In this document: piece after piece, positions 39,682-49,177 of the stretch
Layout of the letters: each line of letters begins with the position of its first letter
How positions within the stretch are numbered: position 1 is the first letter of the stretch
From: Cohnella silvisoli
Lineage (GTDB): Bacteria; Bacillota; Bacilli; Paenibacillales; Paenibacillaceae
Reading direction: 5' to 3'
Assembly: GCF_021190915.1 (NCBI RefSeq)
Contig: NZ_JAIOAP010000002.1
Location: 124,001-188,000 of the forward strand
DNA length: 64,000 bases
Made by a program: the position numbers and the translations under genes
Notes under the pieces: model-generated
The model's input: only the letters and a program-made list of their open reading frames with translations
Databases searched by the model: none
Told to the model about the DNA's origin: nothing

Positions 39682-40683
39682 TTACCAAGCGTATGCTTTA
39701 GGAGCGGATCCGCCCGGACCCGGGAAAATTTCATCCAGTCGAATGAGGACGGGCTCGTCAAGAACGATATCTACGACTCGCAATGCCGTTTGAAGCTGCT
39801 CAAGCGTTCTTGGCCCAATGATCGGAGCGGTCATGGATGGCTGAACCAATGTCCAAGCCAGTGCGACGTTCGCTTCGCTCTCGTCGAGCTCTCGGCATAA
39901 CGCTTCGAATGCGTGCAATTGATCGCGATGCTTCTCCACGCGCTCCGGATTGTTCGCTCTCTTGGAGCCTTCGATCGGTTTGAGGGCATGCCCGCTTAGC
40001 AATCCGCCATCAAGCGGACTCCACGCAATTACGCCGATGCCGAGCTCTTCCGCCGCTGGCAATACTTCCAGTTCGGGCAAACGACACAGCAGGCTGTACT
40101 TGTGCTGCTCGCTTACCAATCCAAACATGCGGTTCGACTTCGCCTCGTATTGGGCTTTGACCAGATCTCGTCCCGCGAAATTGCTGGAACCGACATATCC
40201 GATCTTCCCTTGATGCAGAACGACGCTGAACGCTTCCCAAAGTTCGTCCCAAGAAACATTGCGGTCGACGTGGTGCATCTGGTAGAGCTCGATATGATCG
40301 GTTTGCAGCCGTTTAAGGGATCCTTCCAAGTGACGGCGGAGTTTGTATGCCGACAATCCGGACTTATCGTTAGGACCGTCGAATTCCCCATTCATCTCGC
40401 CATAGAATTTTGTCGCGAGAACGACTTTCTCCCTGCGTCCTCCGCCTTGAGCGAACCATCTGCCGATAATTTCCTCGGTTCTTCCGGCATTTTTCCCCCA
40501 TCCGTAAACGTTCGCGGTATCGAAGAAGTTAATGCCGGCATCCAAGGCAGCATCCATGATACGGAACGATTCTTTCTCATCCGTATCGACGCCGAAATTC
40601 ATCGTTCCGAGACATAACTTGCTTACTTTAAGACCGGATCTTCCTAATGGGCTGAATTTCACTCCATCACACACCTTTGTCAT
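39682..40683 (-). CDS. Aldo/keto reductase
   Basis: This 333-residue NADPH-dependent oxidoreductase has the TIM-barrel catalytic tetrad: Asp55 and Tyr60 in FFDTANVYG, Lys92 in LATKF and His at 137-138 in YQMHHVD. GYVGSSNF and the C-terminal PIIGPRTLEQLQ bind the cofactor. It resembles YajO/YrpG-type enzymes; the substrate is not known. GGGGGA precedes the ATG by 5-6 bases. Terminators on both sides make it a single-gene unit. Confidence 0.92.
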   Translation of the reverse strand: MTKVCDGVKFSPLGRSGLKVSKLCLGTMNFGVDTDEKESFRIMDAALDAGINFFDTANVYGWGKNAGRTEEIIGRWFAQGGGRREKVVLATKFYGEMNGEFDGPNDKSGLSAYKLRRHLEGSLKRLQTDHIELYQMHHVDRNVSWDELWEAFSVVLHQGKIGYVGSSNFAGRDLVKAQYEAKSNRMFGLVSEQHKYSLLCRLPELEVLPAAEELGIGVIAWSPLDGGLLSGHALKPIEGSKRANNPERVEKHRDQLHAFEALCRELDESEANVALAWTLVQPSMTAPIIGPRTLEQLQTALRVVDIVLDEPVLIRLDEIFPGPGGSAPKAYAW

Positions 40684-40734
40684 AAATTCCCCCTACCCTA
40701 TTAATTGTAACGGAATACCCGGTCAAAACAAAAT

Positions 40735-40762
40735 CAGGCGCAGGGTAATGACCCCGCGCCTG
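40735..40762 (-). terminator. Terminator of the chemotaxis receptor gene
   Basis: A GC-rich stem with one mismatch (40735-40746 with 40752-40762) and then TTTTGTTTTG on the minus strand, 8 bp after the receptor stop. Confidence 0.8.
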
Positions 40763-40769
40763 CGCTAAT

Positions 40770-42461
40770 CTACAAAGTAAATTTCCGGACGATATTCTGC
40801 AAATCTTTAGCGATCCCGGATAATACTTGAGAGGAATTCGTGATTTCTTCGCTCGAAGCCAATTGTTCTTCCGTCGTTGCCGCCACTTGCTGTGCCATCC
40901 CTGCGGTTTGCTTGGCAATATTGCCCATGTTGGCGATCGACGCCGCCACTTCTTCGGAGCTTGCGGCAAGCTGCTCCGCGGCTGCGGCCGCTTCTTGGAC
41001 CCTGCTCGACACTTCGCTCGTGGAGATCACGATTTCCTTAAACGCTTGTTCGGCATGCTCGACCGCTAGTACGCCTTCTTGAACGTCCGCCAAGCTTTTC
41101 TTCATCGTGGCCGCTGCCGAAACCGTGTCCTGCTGGATCGAAGCAATCAAATCCATAATGCCTTGGGAGGATTCATCGCTCTGCGAAGCCAATTTGCGTA
41201 CTTCGCCCGCCACGACCGCGAAGCCTTTGCCATGCTCCCCGGCTCTGGCGGCTTCGATTGCGGCATTAAGCGCAAGCAAGTTCGTACGCGCGGCGATATC
41301 GCCGATAAGAGCGGAAATTTCACTGATTTTTACCGACTGCTCTTCGAGCTTGCGAATCGTATGACTTGCATCCTCTACGGATTCATACAGCTTCTGCATT
41401 CTATCTGATACTTCTACTATTTTCTCGGAACCGTTGTTTGCGCGAATTGCGGCTTGCTGGGACAGTTCGGACACCTCGCCGGTCGTCTCTGCGATGCGCT
41501 GAACGCCTTCTGCCATTTCATCGATGACACGTCCGCATTCTGCAGCGGTATTGGCTTGATCGTCCGATCCGACGGCTACGTGTTGAATGGATTCAGACAC
41601 ATGTCTCGCCGCTTCGGAATTTTGTTCGGAACTGGCATACAACTGCGCAGAAGCGGTTGCCACCGAGTTCGAAGCCGTCTGCATTTGTTTAACCGATAAC
41701 TGCAAATTGGACACGGTTTTGTTGACTGAATCCATCATCACGCCGAATTCATCCTTGCGGTTAATAACCATCGGTTCTACCTTGAGGTCACCTGCGGAAA
41801 TGCGGTTCATAATCGCGGTCGTTGCTTTTAAAGGCCTTGTCAGGTTAACGATAAGCGCCCAAGCCAGAAGACCGACAACCAATAAAATCACGATGCCGAT
41901 ATAGAAGAGATCTGCGGAAGTACTGCGATAGATATCATCGCTATCCGTCTGGCTTTGTGTGGCCCCCTCGTGGTTGTATGTAATTAACGAGTCTACGGAA
42001 GCTCTTAAATCCGTAAATGCTTTAACGATCTCCTCCGTTGCTTTCGCCACTTCATCTTTGCTGGCTTTTCCCGAAGAGGTAATCGCTAGTCCGGATTGGA
42101 ATCGTCCCCAAGCGTCCGTAAGCGCTGCATAGTTCTTCTTGTCTTTCTCGCTGGAAACCGTCTCGCTGTATTTCTTAATGCCTTTATCAATGGAAAGTAC
42201 AAGGGATTTACTTGTCTCGTTCAGCTTTTTCAATTGTTCGGGGTCTTTGGTAGTCAGCGTTTGATAATAATTGCTCAAGTACTGTTCGATGTTCATGTTC
42301 ACTTGGTTAATCGTCTCGATACCGAACATCCAATTGGAAGTGATCTCCTTAGCGAAATTATCCATTTTCTTGATTTGCGTTAATCCGTTTAACCCAAGCA
42401 CCGTCACAAATACCAATACGATGAAAAACGATCCTAGAAGTTTTGTCCTAACCGATCTCAT
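40770..42461 (-). CDS. Methyl-accepting chemotaxis protein
   Basis: About 563 residues. A first membrane span (about 8-28), a four-helix-bundle periplasmic sensor, a second span (about 185-207), a HAMP domain and the MA signalling domain follow in order. The hairpin tip [23 protein letters not shown], which contacts CheA and CheW, is intact. The ligand is unknown. ATG at 42461 has AGGGGGA upstream; the frame is open to 42491. A TnpB element ends about 58 bp upstream, so its native promoter may have been cut off or replaced. Confidence 0.93.
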   Translation of the reverse strand: MRSVRTKLLGSFFIVLVFVTVLGLNGLTQIKKMDNFAKEITSNWMFGIETINQVNMNIEQYLSNYYQTLTTKDPEQLKKLNETSKSLVLSIDKGIKKYSETVSSEKDKKNYAALTDAWGRFQSGLAITSSGKASKDEVAKATEEIVKAFTDLRASVDSLITYNHEGATQSQTDSDDIYRSTSADLFYIGIVILLVVGLLAWALIVNLTRPLKATTAIMNRISAGDLKVEPMVINRKDEFGVMMDSVNKTVSNLQLSVKQMQTASNSVATASAQLYASSEQNSEAARHVSESIQHVAVGSDDQANTAAECGRVIDEMAEGVQRIAETTGEVSELSQQAAIRANNGSEKIVEVSDRMQKLYESVEDASHTIRKLEEQSVKISEISALIGDIAARTNLLALNAAIEAARAGEHGKGFAVVAGEVRKLASQSDESSQGIMDLIASIQQDTVSAAATMKKSLADVQEGVLAVEHAEQAFKEIVISTSEVSSRVQEAAAAAEQLAASSEEVAASIANMGNIAKQTAGMAQQVAATTEEQLASSEEITNSSQVLSGIAKDLQNIVRKFTL

Positions 42462-42519
42462 GATAATCCCCCTGATGTTTGTCGAATTCACACGATTGCC
42501 ATTAGTTCACCCATATCTT

Positions 42520-42660
42520 GAACACTCCCGCCACCTGCATTGTTGCGCTGAAGTGGGGGATTCTTGGGTAATCGTACCTATCGGTCCGAACTTGACCAAG
42601 CGATCCCTGCCGTCCCGGCAGTTCAGGCAGTCATCGCTGCCAACTGCAATCCTTCTTTCT
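42520..42660 (-). ncRNA. Predicted TnpB guide RNA (omega/reRNA) scaffold
   Basis: In this superfamily the tnpB 3' end and right end encode the guide RNA scaffold. Here the minus strand after the stop contains a CCGGGACGGCAGGG hairpin-like stretch and the terminal GAATCCCCCAC...GTGGCGGGAG stem expected for it. The guide would begin near 42519 and run downward (GATATGGGTGAACTAAT). This is inferred from layout, not from a covariance search. Confidence 0.4.
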
Positions 42661-43747
42661 CAATGTTCAGGCTGGCGTTCTTATCCCGATCGTGGTGGCT
42701 TCCGCATACCGGGCAATCCCACTCCCGCAGCGACAATTCCTTCACTTCCGGATTGCGATGCCCACAGCTAGAGCACAATTGGCTGGACGGGTAATCTTTC
42801 GCCACCACGCTGATCGTGCGTCCGTACCATTTTGCTTTGTATTCCAGCATCTTCCTGCACATTGACCACGATACCTCGGATATCGCCTTGGCTAATCTTC
42901 CGTTTTGCAACATGTCCGATACTTGCAAATCCTCCAGACAGATCGTTTGGTTTTCGCGTATCCATCGGGTGGTGATTTGATGCAGGAAATCATTTCGGCT
43001 GTTCGCGATTTTCTCATGGATCATGGCTACTTTCCGCTTGGCACGGTGCCAGTTGGCTCCTCCTGGTATGCGGCGCGACAGGATCCGCTGCCAGTGGGCC
43101 AGCCGTCTCTCCCGCTTTCGCAAATGTTTGGGATTAATCTCATCTTCCCCGCGGCTGCAAACGGCAAATTTCTTCAGCCCAAAGTCGATTCCAATGGCAG
43201 TGTCCAGCTTGGGCAGTGGCGCGATGTCCATCTCGCAGACGATGGACACGAAGTACTTGCCCGTTGCGCTCCGTCTTACGGTAGCCGACAAGATACGTCC
43301 TTCCACTTCGCGCGATTTCGCAAAACGGACCCATCCGAGTTTGGGCAGTTTCAACTCTGCATCCCGGATCGCAATATTGTCGTTCGTGTATCTCGTGGTG
43401 TAGGATTGAACCGGATTTTTGCGGCTTTTGAAACGGGGAGCCTCGTTTTGTTTGCGGAAGAAGCGGTCGAACGAATCCGCCAAATGGCGGACGGAAGATT
43501 GAAGAGCAATACTGTCTACTTCCTTGAGCCAGTCAAAGGATTGTTTGAGCGCAGGGATACCTGTCGCACATTTGTGATAGGACAAACCTGTTCCCGTATC
43601 GTTGTAAGATTCATTCCATTTGGCGAGAAAGTGATTGTACACAAAGCGGGAACACCCGAACATCTTGTGAATGAGGGTCATTTGCTCGGGCGTCGGATAG
43701 AGGCGAAAGCGAATAGCTTTAGGGTGCAACATAAGAGCTTTGTTCAC
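42623..43747 (-). CDS. tnpB: RNA-guided endonuclease TnpB
   Basis: This 374-residue TnpB has an intact RuvC site: Asp188 in AIGIDFGLKKFAV, Glu272 in ICLEDLQ and Asp355 in HDRDKNASLNI. A zinc ribbon with Cys325, Cys328, Cys345 and Cys348 (CSSCGH...CPVCG) lies between them, and the N-terminal WED/REC part opens with AIRFRLYPTPEQ. It should cleave DNA guided by its own right-end RNA. GTG at 43747 or ATG at 43732 may be the start. A TATAAT box lies at 43777-43782. No frame break is seen, so it appears functional. Confidence 0.93.
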   Translation of the reverse strand: MNKALMLHPKAIRFRLYPTPEQMTLIHKMFGCSRFVYNHFLAKWNESYNDTGTGLSYHKCATGIPALKQSFDWLKEVDSIALQSSVRHLADSFDRFFRKQNEAPRFKSRKNPVQSYTTRYTNDNIAIRDAELKLPKLGWVRFAKSREVEGRILSATVRRSATGKYFVSIVCEMDIAPLPKLDTAIGIDFGLKKFAVCSRGEDEINPKHLRKRERRLAHWQRILSRRIPGGANWHRAKRKVAMIHEKIANSRNDFLHQITTRWIRENQTICLEDLQVSDMLQNGRLAKAISEVSWSMCRKMLEYKAKWYGRTISVVAKDYPSSQLCSSCGHRNPEVKELSLREWDCPVCGSHHDRDKNASLNIEKEGLQLAAMTA

Positions 43748-43776
43748 CTCTTCCTACGTAGATATTTCACCTCTCT

Positions 43777-43782
43777 ATTATA
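43777..43782 (-). promoter_or_regulatory. -10 box of tnpB
   Basis: A perfect TATAAT on the minus strand, about 30 bp before the tnpB start. No convincing -35 box is seen at the usual spacing. Confidence 0.45.
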
Positions 43783-43869
43783 GCACGTATGTTCCCATAT
43801 AAATGCAAATAGCAAAGCTTAACACCGCCGATTCATCCCCCTCTTACTTCGTAGAAGAGGGAGTCTTCT

Positions 43870-44096
43870 CGGCCATATCATAATAAAAGCTGGGCCAAAA
43901 AACTATAATAAATAATAGACTTTCTGTTAAATAAAGGGTTTTCATAAATGGTTATTTATTTCTATTTGCTTATTATCATAAAAAATTCTGAAGTCAGATT
44001 GATTGCCTATGTCACTTGGCTAAAGGAATCTATTTCTTAAGACCTACAAACATAGTAAAATAGACATAATAATCAGATCTAGGAAGTGGTTACCTC
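43870..44096. other. AT-rich gap before the diguanylate cyclase gene
   Basis: The 349-bp gap between tnpB and the cyclase gene holds the tnpB promoter and left-end hairpin and then this AT-rich stretch. No ORF with a ribosome site is seen. It probably contains the cyclase promoter; AGTAAAAT and TAATAA near 44057-44072 are weak -10 candidates. GGAAGTGG precedes the cyclase ATG. Confidence 0.5.
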
Positions 44097-45665
44097 ATGT
44101 TTCGATATATGATTGCCAACTTCGCGTTGTTGACAGCATTCCTCTTTCTCTTCAACCAGCTATTCCGCCGTTATTTGAAAGACGGTCCTCGTTCCCTTAG
44201 AATTAGGCTGCTTATTGGAGCCATGCATGGGGTCTGCGCCCTTCTCCTCCTGTTATTTAGTTTCAGGGTTAACGAGACTGCCGTTATCGACTTTCGGCAT
44301 ATTATCGTGATCTGCTCCGCTTACTTCGGAGGTTTCCCTGCCTCTTTGGTGACGGCTCTCTTCGTAGTGATCGGCCGAGTATCTTTCTTCGGCGGACTTA
44401 CCCCTTCGGCCACAACGGCAAGCGTCACTATTATATTGGTGGGCATCGGAAGCGGATTGATTATGCAGTATGTCGGACAATATTGGCGACGCTGGCTTCT
44501 CTCTTTGCTGCTTAGCATGACTCTCATTACCATAATGTCATTGCTCGTGTGGGGAATCAATGTGGACATGACTCTCTATTTGACTCTCATCGGTTCGGGC
44601 GGACTGCTCTCGGCAGCGCTCATTGCGTTTTTCTCCACTTCCAATCGGCTGGCACAAGAACTGGAAAACAGCGAGAACAGGTATCGCTCCCTGCATACGC
44701 TTCAGGAGGCGATTTTTCAATCTGCTGTAGGCACGGCGATTACGGTCTGCGATTCCGAAGGACGGATCACTCATATCAATAAAGCGGCAGAAAAAATGTT
44801 CGGGTATCAGGCCGACGAACTGGTCGGCCGGGAAACACCGCTGATCTTCACTGACCCCAAGGAAGTAAGCGCCTATGCCGAGGAATTATCCAGAATAAAG
44901 GGTAAACCGTTTAGCGAATCAGACGTGTTTGTTTACTGCGCGATGGAAGAACCCTCGGAGGGGCGGGAATGGTCGCATATTCGGAAGGATGGTTCCCGCT
45001 TGACCGTATTGCTTACCGTGTCACAGCTTGTACTAGACGGGGAACCCATCGGTTTTATAGGCACGGCAACAGACATTACGGAGCGGAAAAAGATGGAGGA
45101 GACGCTGCATCAGTTGTCATTGCTAGACGGACTTACGGAAATCGCCAACCGCCGCTATTTTGACGAAACGTTGATGAAGGAATGGAAAAGGGCAGAACGG
45201 AGCGACAAGCCGTGCGAATTGTCGCTCATCTTGTTCGACATCGATTGTTTCAAGGCTTACAACGATGTCTACGGACACCTTGTCGGAGACGATTGCTTGC
45301 GGAAGGTCGCGGCGCTTGCAAAAGGCATTGTCGGACGTCCATCGGATACGGTGGCCCGTTACGGAGGCGAGGAGTTCGTCGTTATCCTGCCGGAGACGAA
45401 TGTCATAGGGGCGTTGAGGATTGCGGAAAAATTGCGGTTTGCTATCGAAAGAGAAAGCACTCCCCATGTAGGATCGACAGTCAGCGCTGTCGTCACGATC
45501 AGCGTCGGTGTCGCTACGTTACAGCCGAATGGAAGCTTTTTACCGGAGCGCTTAATCGCGGAAGCGGATCGGGCGCTCTACTATTCCAAAGCGAACGGCC
45601 GTAACAGGGTGACGGATTACCATACGATGGTGAAGAAAAATGCAGACGAATACCGGTCGAGTTAA
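44097..45665 (+). CDS. 5TM-PAS-GGDEF diguanylate cyclase
   Basis: The 522-residue protein makes cyclic di-GMP. The N-terminal 185 residues form the LytS-like 5TM receptor domain (VNETAVIDFRHIIVICSAYFGGFPASLVTALFVVIGR is its signature). A PAS domain with a PAC motif (about 205-325) leads to the GGDEF domain. The active loop is GGEEF at 423-427, and RPSD at 414-417 is an inhibitory I-site five residues before it, so product feedback is expected. The signal sensed is unknown. It is the only plus-strand gene in this stretch. Confidence 0.93.
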   Translation: MFRYMIANFALLTAFLFLFNQLFRRYLKDGPRSLRIRLLIGAMHGVCALLLLLFSFRVNETAVIDFRHIIVICSAYFGGFPASLVTALFVVIGRVSFFGGLTPSATTASVTIILVGIGSGLIMQYVGQYWRRWLLSLLLSMTLITIMSLLVWGINVDMTLYLTLIGSGGLLSAALIAFFSTSNRLAQELENSENRYRSLHTLQEAIFQSAVGTAITVCDSEGRITHINKAAEKMFGYQADELVGRETPLIFTDPKEVSAYAEELSRIKGKPFSESDVFVYCAMEEPSEGREWSHIRKDGSRLTVLLTVSQLVLDGEPIGFIGTATDITERKKMEETLHQLSLLDGLTEIANRRYFDETLMKEWKRAERSDKPCELSLILFDIDCFKAYNDVYGHLVGDDCLRKVAALAKGIVGRPSDTVARYGGEEFVVILPETNVIGALRIAEKLRFAIERESTPHVGSTVSAVVTISVGVATLQPNGSFLPERLIAEADRALYYSKANGRNRVTDYHTMVKKNADEYRSS

Positions 45666-45710
45666 AAAAGTGGAACAATACGTCCTCGGTGCGGGAAATA
45701 AACCCTATAA

Positions 45711-46355
45711 CTAAATACTACCCATTATCACCGTGCGTTGGCAAATGGCCTCGATGTCCTTGATATCATGGCTCACAAGCAGGCACGTCATCCCGGCTTT
45801 GCGTAATATATCGTGCAGCTCGCTTCGAATTGTCGCTCTGAGGTCCGCGTCCAAATTGCTGAAAGGTTCGTCCATTAACAATAGAGTTGGCCTTGGGGCA
45901 AGCGCCCGGGCCAAGGCGACGCGCTGCTGCTGCCCTCCGCTCAGTTCATGAGGATACCGCCTCTCATACCTGGTCAGTTGCACCAGCTCCAGCATCTCCC
46001 GCGATCTGGCATCACGTTCCTTCCTGAACAACCGGTGCAGGCCGAAACCGATATTGTCCGAAACCGTCAGATGCGGGAATAAAGCGTAATCCTGAAACAC
46101 CATCCCTACGCCGCGGGTTTCAGGCGGTACGAACGTCGCATCGTCGACCACCGTTCTCTCCGAGATGGTAATGGAGCCGCCTGAAGGTGACTCCAGCCCG
46201 GCTATGAGCCGCAGCAAAGTGCTTTTTCCGCTTCCGCTCGGACCCAGAACGCCTACAATTTCTCCTTTCCTCATCGAAAAAGAAAATCGCTCGATCACTG
46301 ACTTCTGATTGGAAGAATATGTGAATGAAAGATTAGTGATCTCGACGATATTCAT
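45711..46355 (-). CDS. Ferric iron ABC transporter ATPase, short C terminus
   Basis: This 214-residue ATPase of the FbpC/PotA type has Walker A GPSGSGKST, Q-loop FQDYALFP, signature LSGGQQQRVALARAL, Walker B LLLMDEP, D-loop SNLDA and H-loop LLVSHD. It ends at QRTVIMGSI, just where homologues continue with a further strand, helix and often a TOBE domain; most are 240-350 residues. The catalytic core is complete, so it may work, or it is a truncated form. It overlaps the permease gene by 4 bp. Confidence 0.88.
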   Translation of the reverse strand: MNIVEITNLSFTYSSNQKSVIERFSFSMRKGEIVGVLGPSGSGKSTLLRLIAGLESPSGGSITISERTVVDDATFVPPETRGVGMVFQDYALFPHLTVSDNIGFGLHRLFRKERDARSREMLELVQLTRYERRYPHELSGGQQQRVALARALAPRPTLLLMDEPFSNLDADLRATIRSELHDILRKAGMTCLLVSHDIKDIEAICQRTVIMGSI

Positions 46356-48001
46356 AGCTCCAACTTCTTCCCTATTTGATGAAATAAAATGACGGAGATC
46401 ATGCTCACACTTATAATGAACAAGGCAGGCACCGATGCTTCATAAATGCGTTCGTCGCTGGCATACTGGTACGTCTTGGTGGCCAGAGTCTCAAAATTAA
46501 AGGGGCGGAGCAGCAGAGCAAGCGGCAATTCTTTCATGATCTCCACAAATGTCAAAATGATGGCGCTAAGCAGCGATCCTTTGATCAGAGGAAGCTCCGC
46601 CTTGAAAAACGTTCGGGTCATGCCAAGACCGAGTAGGCGGGATGCCTCCGTATATTTCATTCCGATTTTCTCGTAGCCGGCTTCTATGGCATTATAACCC
46701 GTCGCCATGAATCGAACGACATAAGCAGCAATCAACATTACAATCGACATGCTGAGCACAAGCGGAGCTTGTCCACGACCCAACATCGCATATATCGGCG
46801 CCAATAGGCGATCCAGCCCGATGAACAAAGAGAGCACACCGATGGCGATAATCGTCCCTGGAACGGAATATCCGGCCGTCACCGATCGGGCAAGGACATA
46901 AGCAAACGTACCCTTCATACGGTTAACGTTCGCTGTGATAATGGACAATAACAGGATAAAAAACGTTGCAGTGAAGCCTACTCTAACCGTGTTAAAAGTC
47001 AACGTATAGAAAGCCGGCGTAAGTACATCACGATAGCTCCATGTCGCCCAAACGATCAATTGCAGGACAGGGATCAAGAACGATATGGAAAAAAAGAATC
47101 CGCAAAATAAACACGCTGCCGCTGCACGTATTCCGCGAAGCTTCATTGGCGCCAGCTGTCTGGTTTTGCTTGTGGAAGCGGCATAGTTGCGTCGGTGGCG
47201 CAGCATCCGTTCGAAGACGAATAAACCTATCACGCCAGTCATCAGCCAAGCAGCCAGCCGGACCGCGGAATCAACGTCATACATCCCGAACCAGGTTTGG
47301 AATATCGCCACCGAAACCGATTGAATGCCGTAATAACTCGATACGCCGTAGTCGCTCAGCACCTCGAATACGACTAGCATAACCCCGCCGACAATTGCCG
47401 GCCGCGAGATCGGAAGAACGATTCTAAAAAAAACGGCGGCCGGCCTGCGGCCGAGCAGCCTTGCATTCTCGATATAGGATCCACTCTGGCGTTCTAAAAA
47501 CGATTTTGCAATTAAATAAACGTATGGAAACAAAAACAGGGTAAAAATGAAAATCGCACCCCGCATGGACATGATTCCAAACCACTTTGGGTCGGGCGTC
47601 CACCCGAACTCGTTGCGCAGCGTCGTCTGTACGAAACCGGTATAACTCGTCATCGTGCTGTAGGTATACGCAGCAATGTAGGGCGGAACGGCCAAAGGTA
47701 GAGCAAGCGCAAAGCTGAAAAAACGTTTGAACGGAAAATCGAAAGCCGCGACAAGCCAAGCGAGCGTAACACCGAGCAGCATCGTGAACAAGCTTGAAAA
47801 TAGCACAAGCCAAATGGACTGGATTACATAGTCCCGCAGCAAAAACTGCTTGATTTGCAACCAATTTTCATTTGGCGGTTGAAACAAGGAGATGAATAAA
47901 ATAATCAGGGGCAGCAAAATAGCTGCGGCCCCGAGAAGGCTGGCGTAAAGCCAGCCGTTTGCATATTGCCGGATGCCTCTAAGCACTTTAACCAAACGCA
48001 T
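46352..48001 (-). CDS. Ferric iron ABC permease (FbpB type)
   Basis: About 549 residues with 12 membrane spans in two halves, the FbpB/SfuB layout. Each half has an EAA-like loop: LERQSGSYIENARLLGRRPAAVFFRIVLPISRP and YEKIGMKYTEASRLLGLGMTRTFFKAELPLIKG. It moves ferric iron released by the lipoprotein into the cytoplasm. ATG at 48001 lies 2 bp after the binding-protein stop; a TTG at 48013 is an alternative within that gene. Confidence 0.93.
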   Translation of the reverse strand: MRLVKVLRGIRQYANGWLYASLLGAAAILLPLIILFISLFQPPNENWLQIKQFLLRDYVIQSIWLVLFSSLFTMLLGVTLAWLVAAFDFPFKRFFSFALALPLAVPPYIAAYTYSTMTSYTGFVQTTLRNEFGWTPDPKWFGIMSMRGAIFIFTLFLFPYVYLIAKSFLERQSGSYIENARLLGRRPAAVFFRIVLPISRPAIVGGVMLVVFEVLSDYGVSSYYGIQSVSVAIFQTWFGMYDVDSAVRLAAWLMTGVIGLFVFERMLRHRRNYAASTSKTRQLAPMKLRGIRAAAACLFCGFFFSISFLIPVLQLIVWATWSYRDVLTPAFYTLTFNTVRVGFTATFFILLLSIITANVNRMKGTFAYVLARSVTAGYSVPGTIIAIGVLSLFIGLDRLLAPIYAMLGRGQAPLVLSMSIVMLIAAYVVRFMATGYNAIEAGYEKIGMKYTEASRLLGLGMTRTFFKAELPLIKGSLLSAIILTFVEIMKELPLALLLRPFNFETLATKTYQYASDERIYEASVPALFIISVSMISVILFHQIGKKLEL

Positions 48002-48003
48002 TC

Positions 48004-49098
48004 TTATTTCCAACCTACTTTGTTTGCAATCTCGATCGCCTGTTTGTTATGTTCTCCAAGCTTGGCGAAGTCCAACTTTTGTGGCTTAAATTTGCCCCAT
48101 GATTTCAGCAACTCCGGATTTTCCGTTAAGGGGTTGACCGGGAACTCGAAGTTTTCTTTAGACATCAGCGCCTGCGCTTCCTCGCCCGTCAAATACTCGA
48201 CAAGCTTTACGGCATTGTCTTTGTTTTTGCTGTTTTTGACCAGCCCGGCTCCGCTGATGTTGATGTGTGTACCTGATGTTTGCTGGTTCGGGAAAAAGAC
48301 GCCTAACTGCTGTGCGACTTTCACTTCTTCCTGATCCTTGGAGTTCAGCATTTGTCCAAAATAATAAGTATTCATGATCGCTACGTCGCCAGATCCGGCC
48401 ACGATGGCTTTGGCCTGGTCGCGGTCGCCGCCTTCCGGCGCACGTCCCAGGTTGGCTGCGATGCCCCTTGCCCACTCTTCCGCTTTTTGCTCGCCGTTCA
48501 ATTCTATTAAAGAAGCGAGCAATGATTGGTTATATAGGCTCGTGGAAGAACGGACAAGCACTTTGCCTTTCCATTTGTCAGCAGCCAAATCTTCATACGT
48601 TGAGAGCTGCTCCGGTCTGACACGGTCTTTGGAATAGACGATCACGCGTGCACGGGTGGACAAGCCGATCCACTGGTTGTCTGTATCCCGAAACTGCTTC
48701 GGCACATTGTTATCGATCGTCTCTGATTGAAAAGGTTGCAGCACGCCGTTCAGTTTGGCGTTGTTGAGCACGCCTCCGTCCACCGTGATAAATAAATCCG
48801 CAGGCGTATTTTGACCTTCCCGCTTCAGCCGTTCGATCAATTCTTCAGCTTTGCCTTTGATAACATTTACTTTAATGCCCGTTTTTTCAGTAAATTTACC
48901 GTACAGCACGTCATCTACTTCATAATGCCGTGCTGTGTAGATGTTGACAACCTGTTCTTTCTTCGCTTCCATAGCCCCCGTCTTGGAATCCTGCGGCTTT
49001 CCTTGCTCCCCATTTTGCGGTGTCGAGCCGCAGCCTATAAGCAGTCCCAGACCCAAAACAGCCGCCAATACAGATAAAACTTTACGGTGGTGTTGCAT
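48004..49098 (-). CDS. Ferric iron-binding lipoprotein (FbpA/FutA type)
   Basis: The 364-residue lipoprotein has lipobox LIGC (VLSVLAAVLGLGLLIGC) and the FbpA fold: VNIYTARHYEVDDVLYGKFTEKTGIKVNVIKGKAEELIERLKREG. The paired tyrosines in NTYYFGQ are usual iron ligands in FutA-like proteins. GGGGGA precedes the ATG. It is the first gene of the operon and lies 25 bp from a perfect Fur box. Confidence 0.94.
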   Translation of the reverse strand: MQHHRKVLSVLAAVLGLGLLIGCGSTPQNGEQGKPQDSKTGAMEAKKEQVVNIYTARHYEVDDVLYGKFTEKTGIKVNVIKGKAEELIERLKREGQNTPADLFITVDGGVLNNAKLNGVLQPFQSETIDNNVPKQFRDTDNQWIGLSTRARVIVYSKDRVRPEQLSTYEDLAADKWKGKVLVRSSTSLYNQSLLASLIELNGEQKAEEWARGIAANLGRAPEGGDRDQAKAIVAGSGDVAIMNTYYFGQMLNSKDQEEVKVAQQLGVFFPNQQTSGTHINISGAGLVKNSKNKDNAVKLVEYLTGEEAQALMSKENFEFPVNPLTENPELLKSWGKFKPQKLDFAKLGEHNKQAIEIANKVGWK

Positions 49099-49123
49099 TT
49101 TTCTATATTCCCCCTTTTTATAT

Positions 49124-49142
49124 GATAATGATAATCATTATC
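49124..49142. promoter_or_regulatory. Perfect Fur box
   Basis: GATAATGATAATCATTATC is an exact match to the 19-bp palindromic Fur consensus. It lies 26-44 bp before the iron-binding lipoprotein gene, so Fur should repress the operon when iron is plentiful. Confidence 0.92.
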
Positions 49143-49177
49143 ATATATTACGATTTTCATCTTATCATCCGCTCTGG

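Larger units (their letters stand above)
42520..43869 (-). mobile_element. Solo tnpB element of the IS200/IS605 superfamily
   Basis: The unit holds tnpB with a hairpin at each end and no tnpA transposase. The right-end hairpin spans about 42522-42572 (arms around GGGGGATTC and GGCGGGAGTG) and the left-end hairpin about 43831-43869 (arms around CCCCCTCTT and AAGAGGGAG). The exact ends and target site cannot be fixed by eye; 42520 is placed after a TTCAA-like end. Without TnpA it would need a helper to move. Confidence 0.6.

Noticed and set aside
42905..43783. 292-codon plus-strand ORF opposite tnpB
   Set aside because: It is the mirror of tnpB, with no recognisable domain; TnpB motifs are clear on the minus strand.
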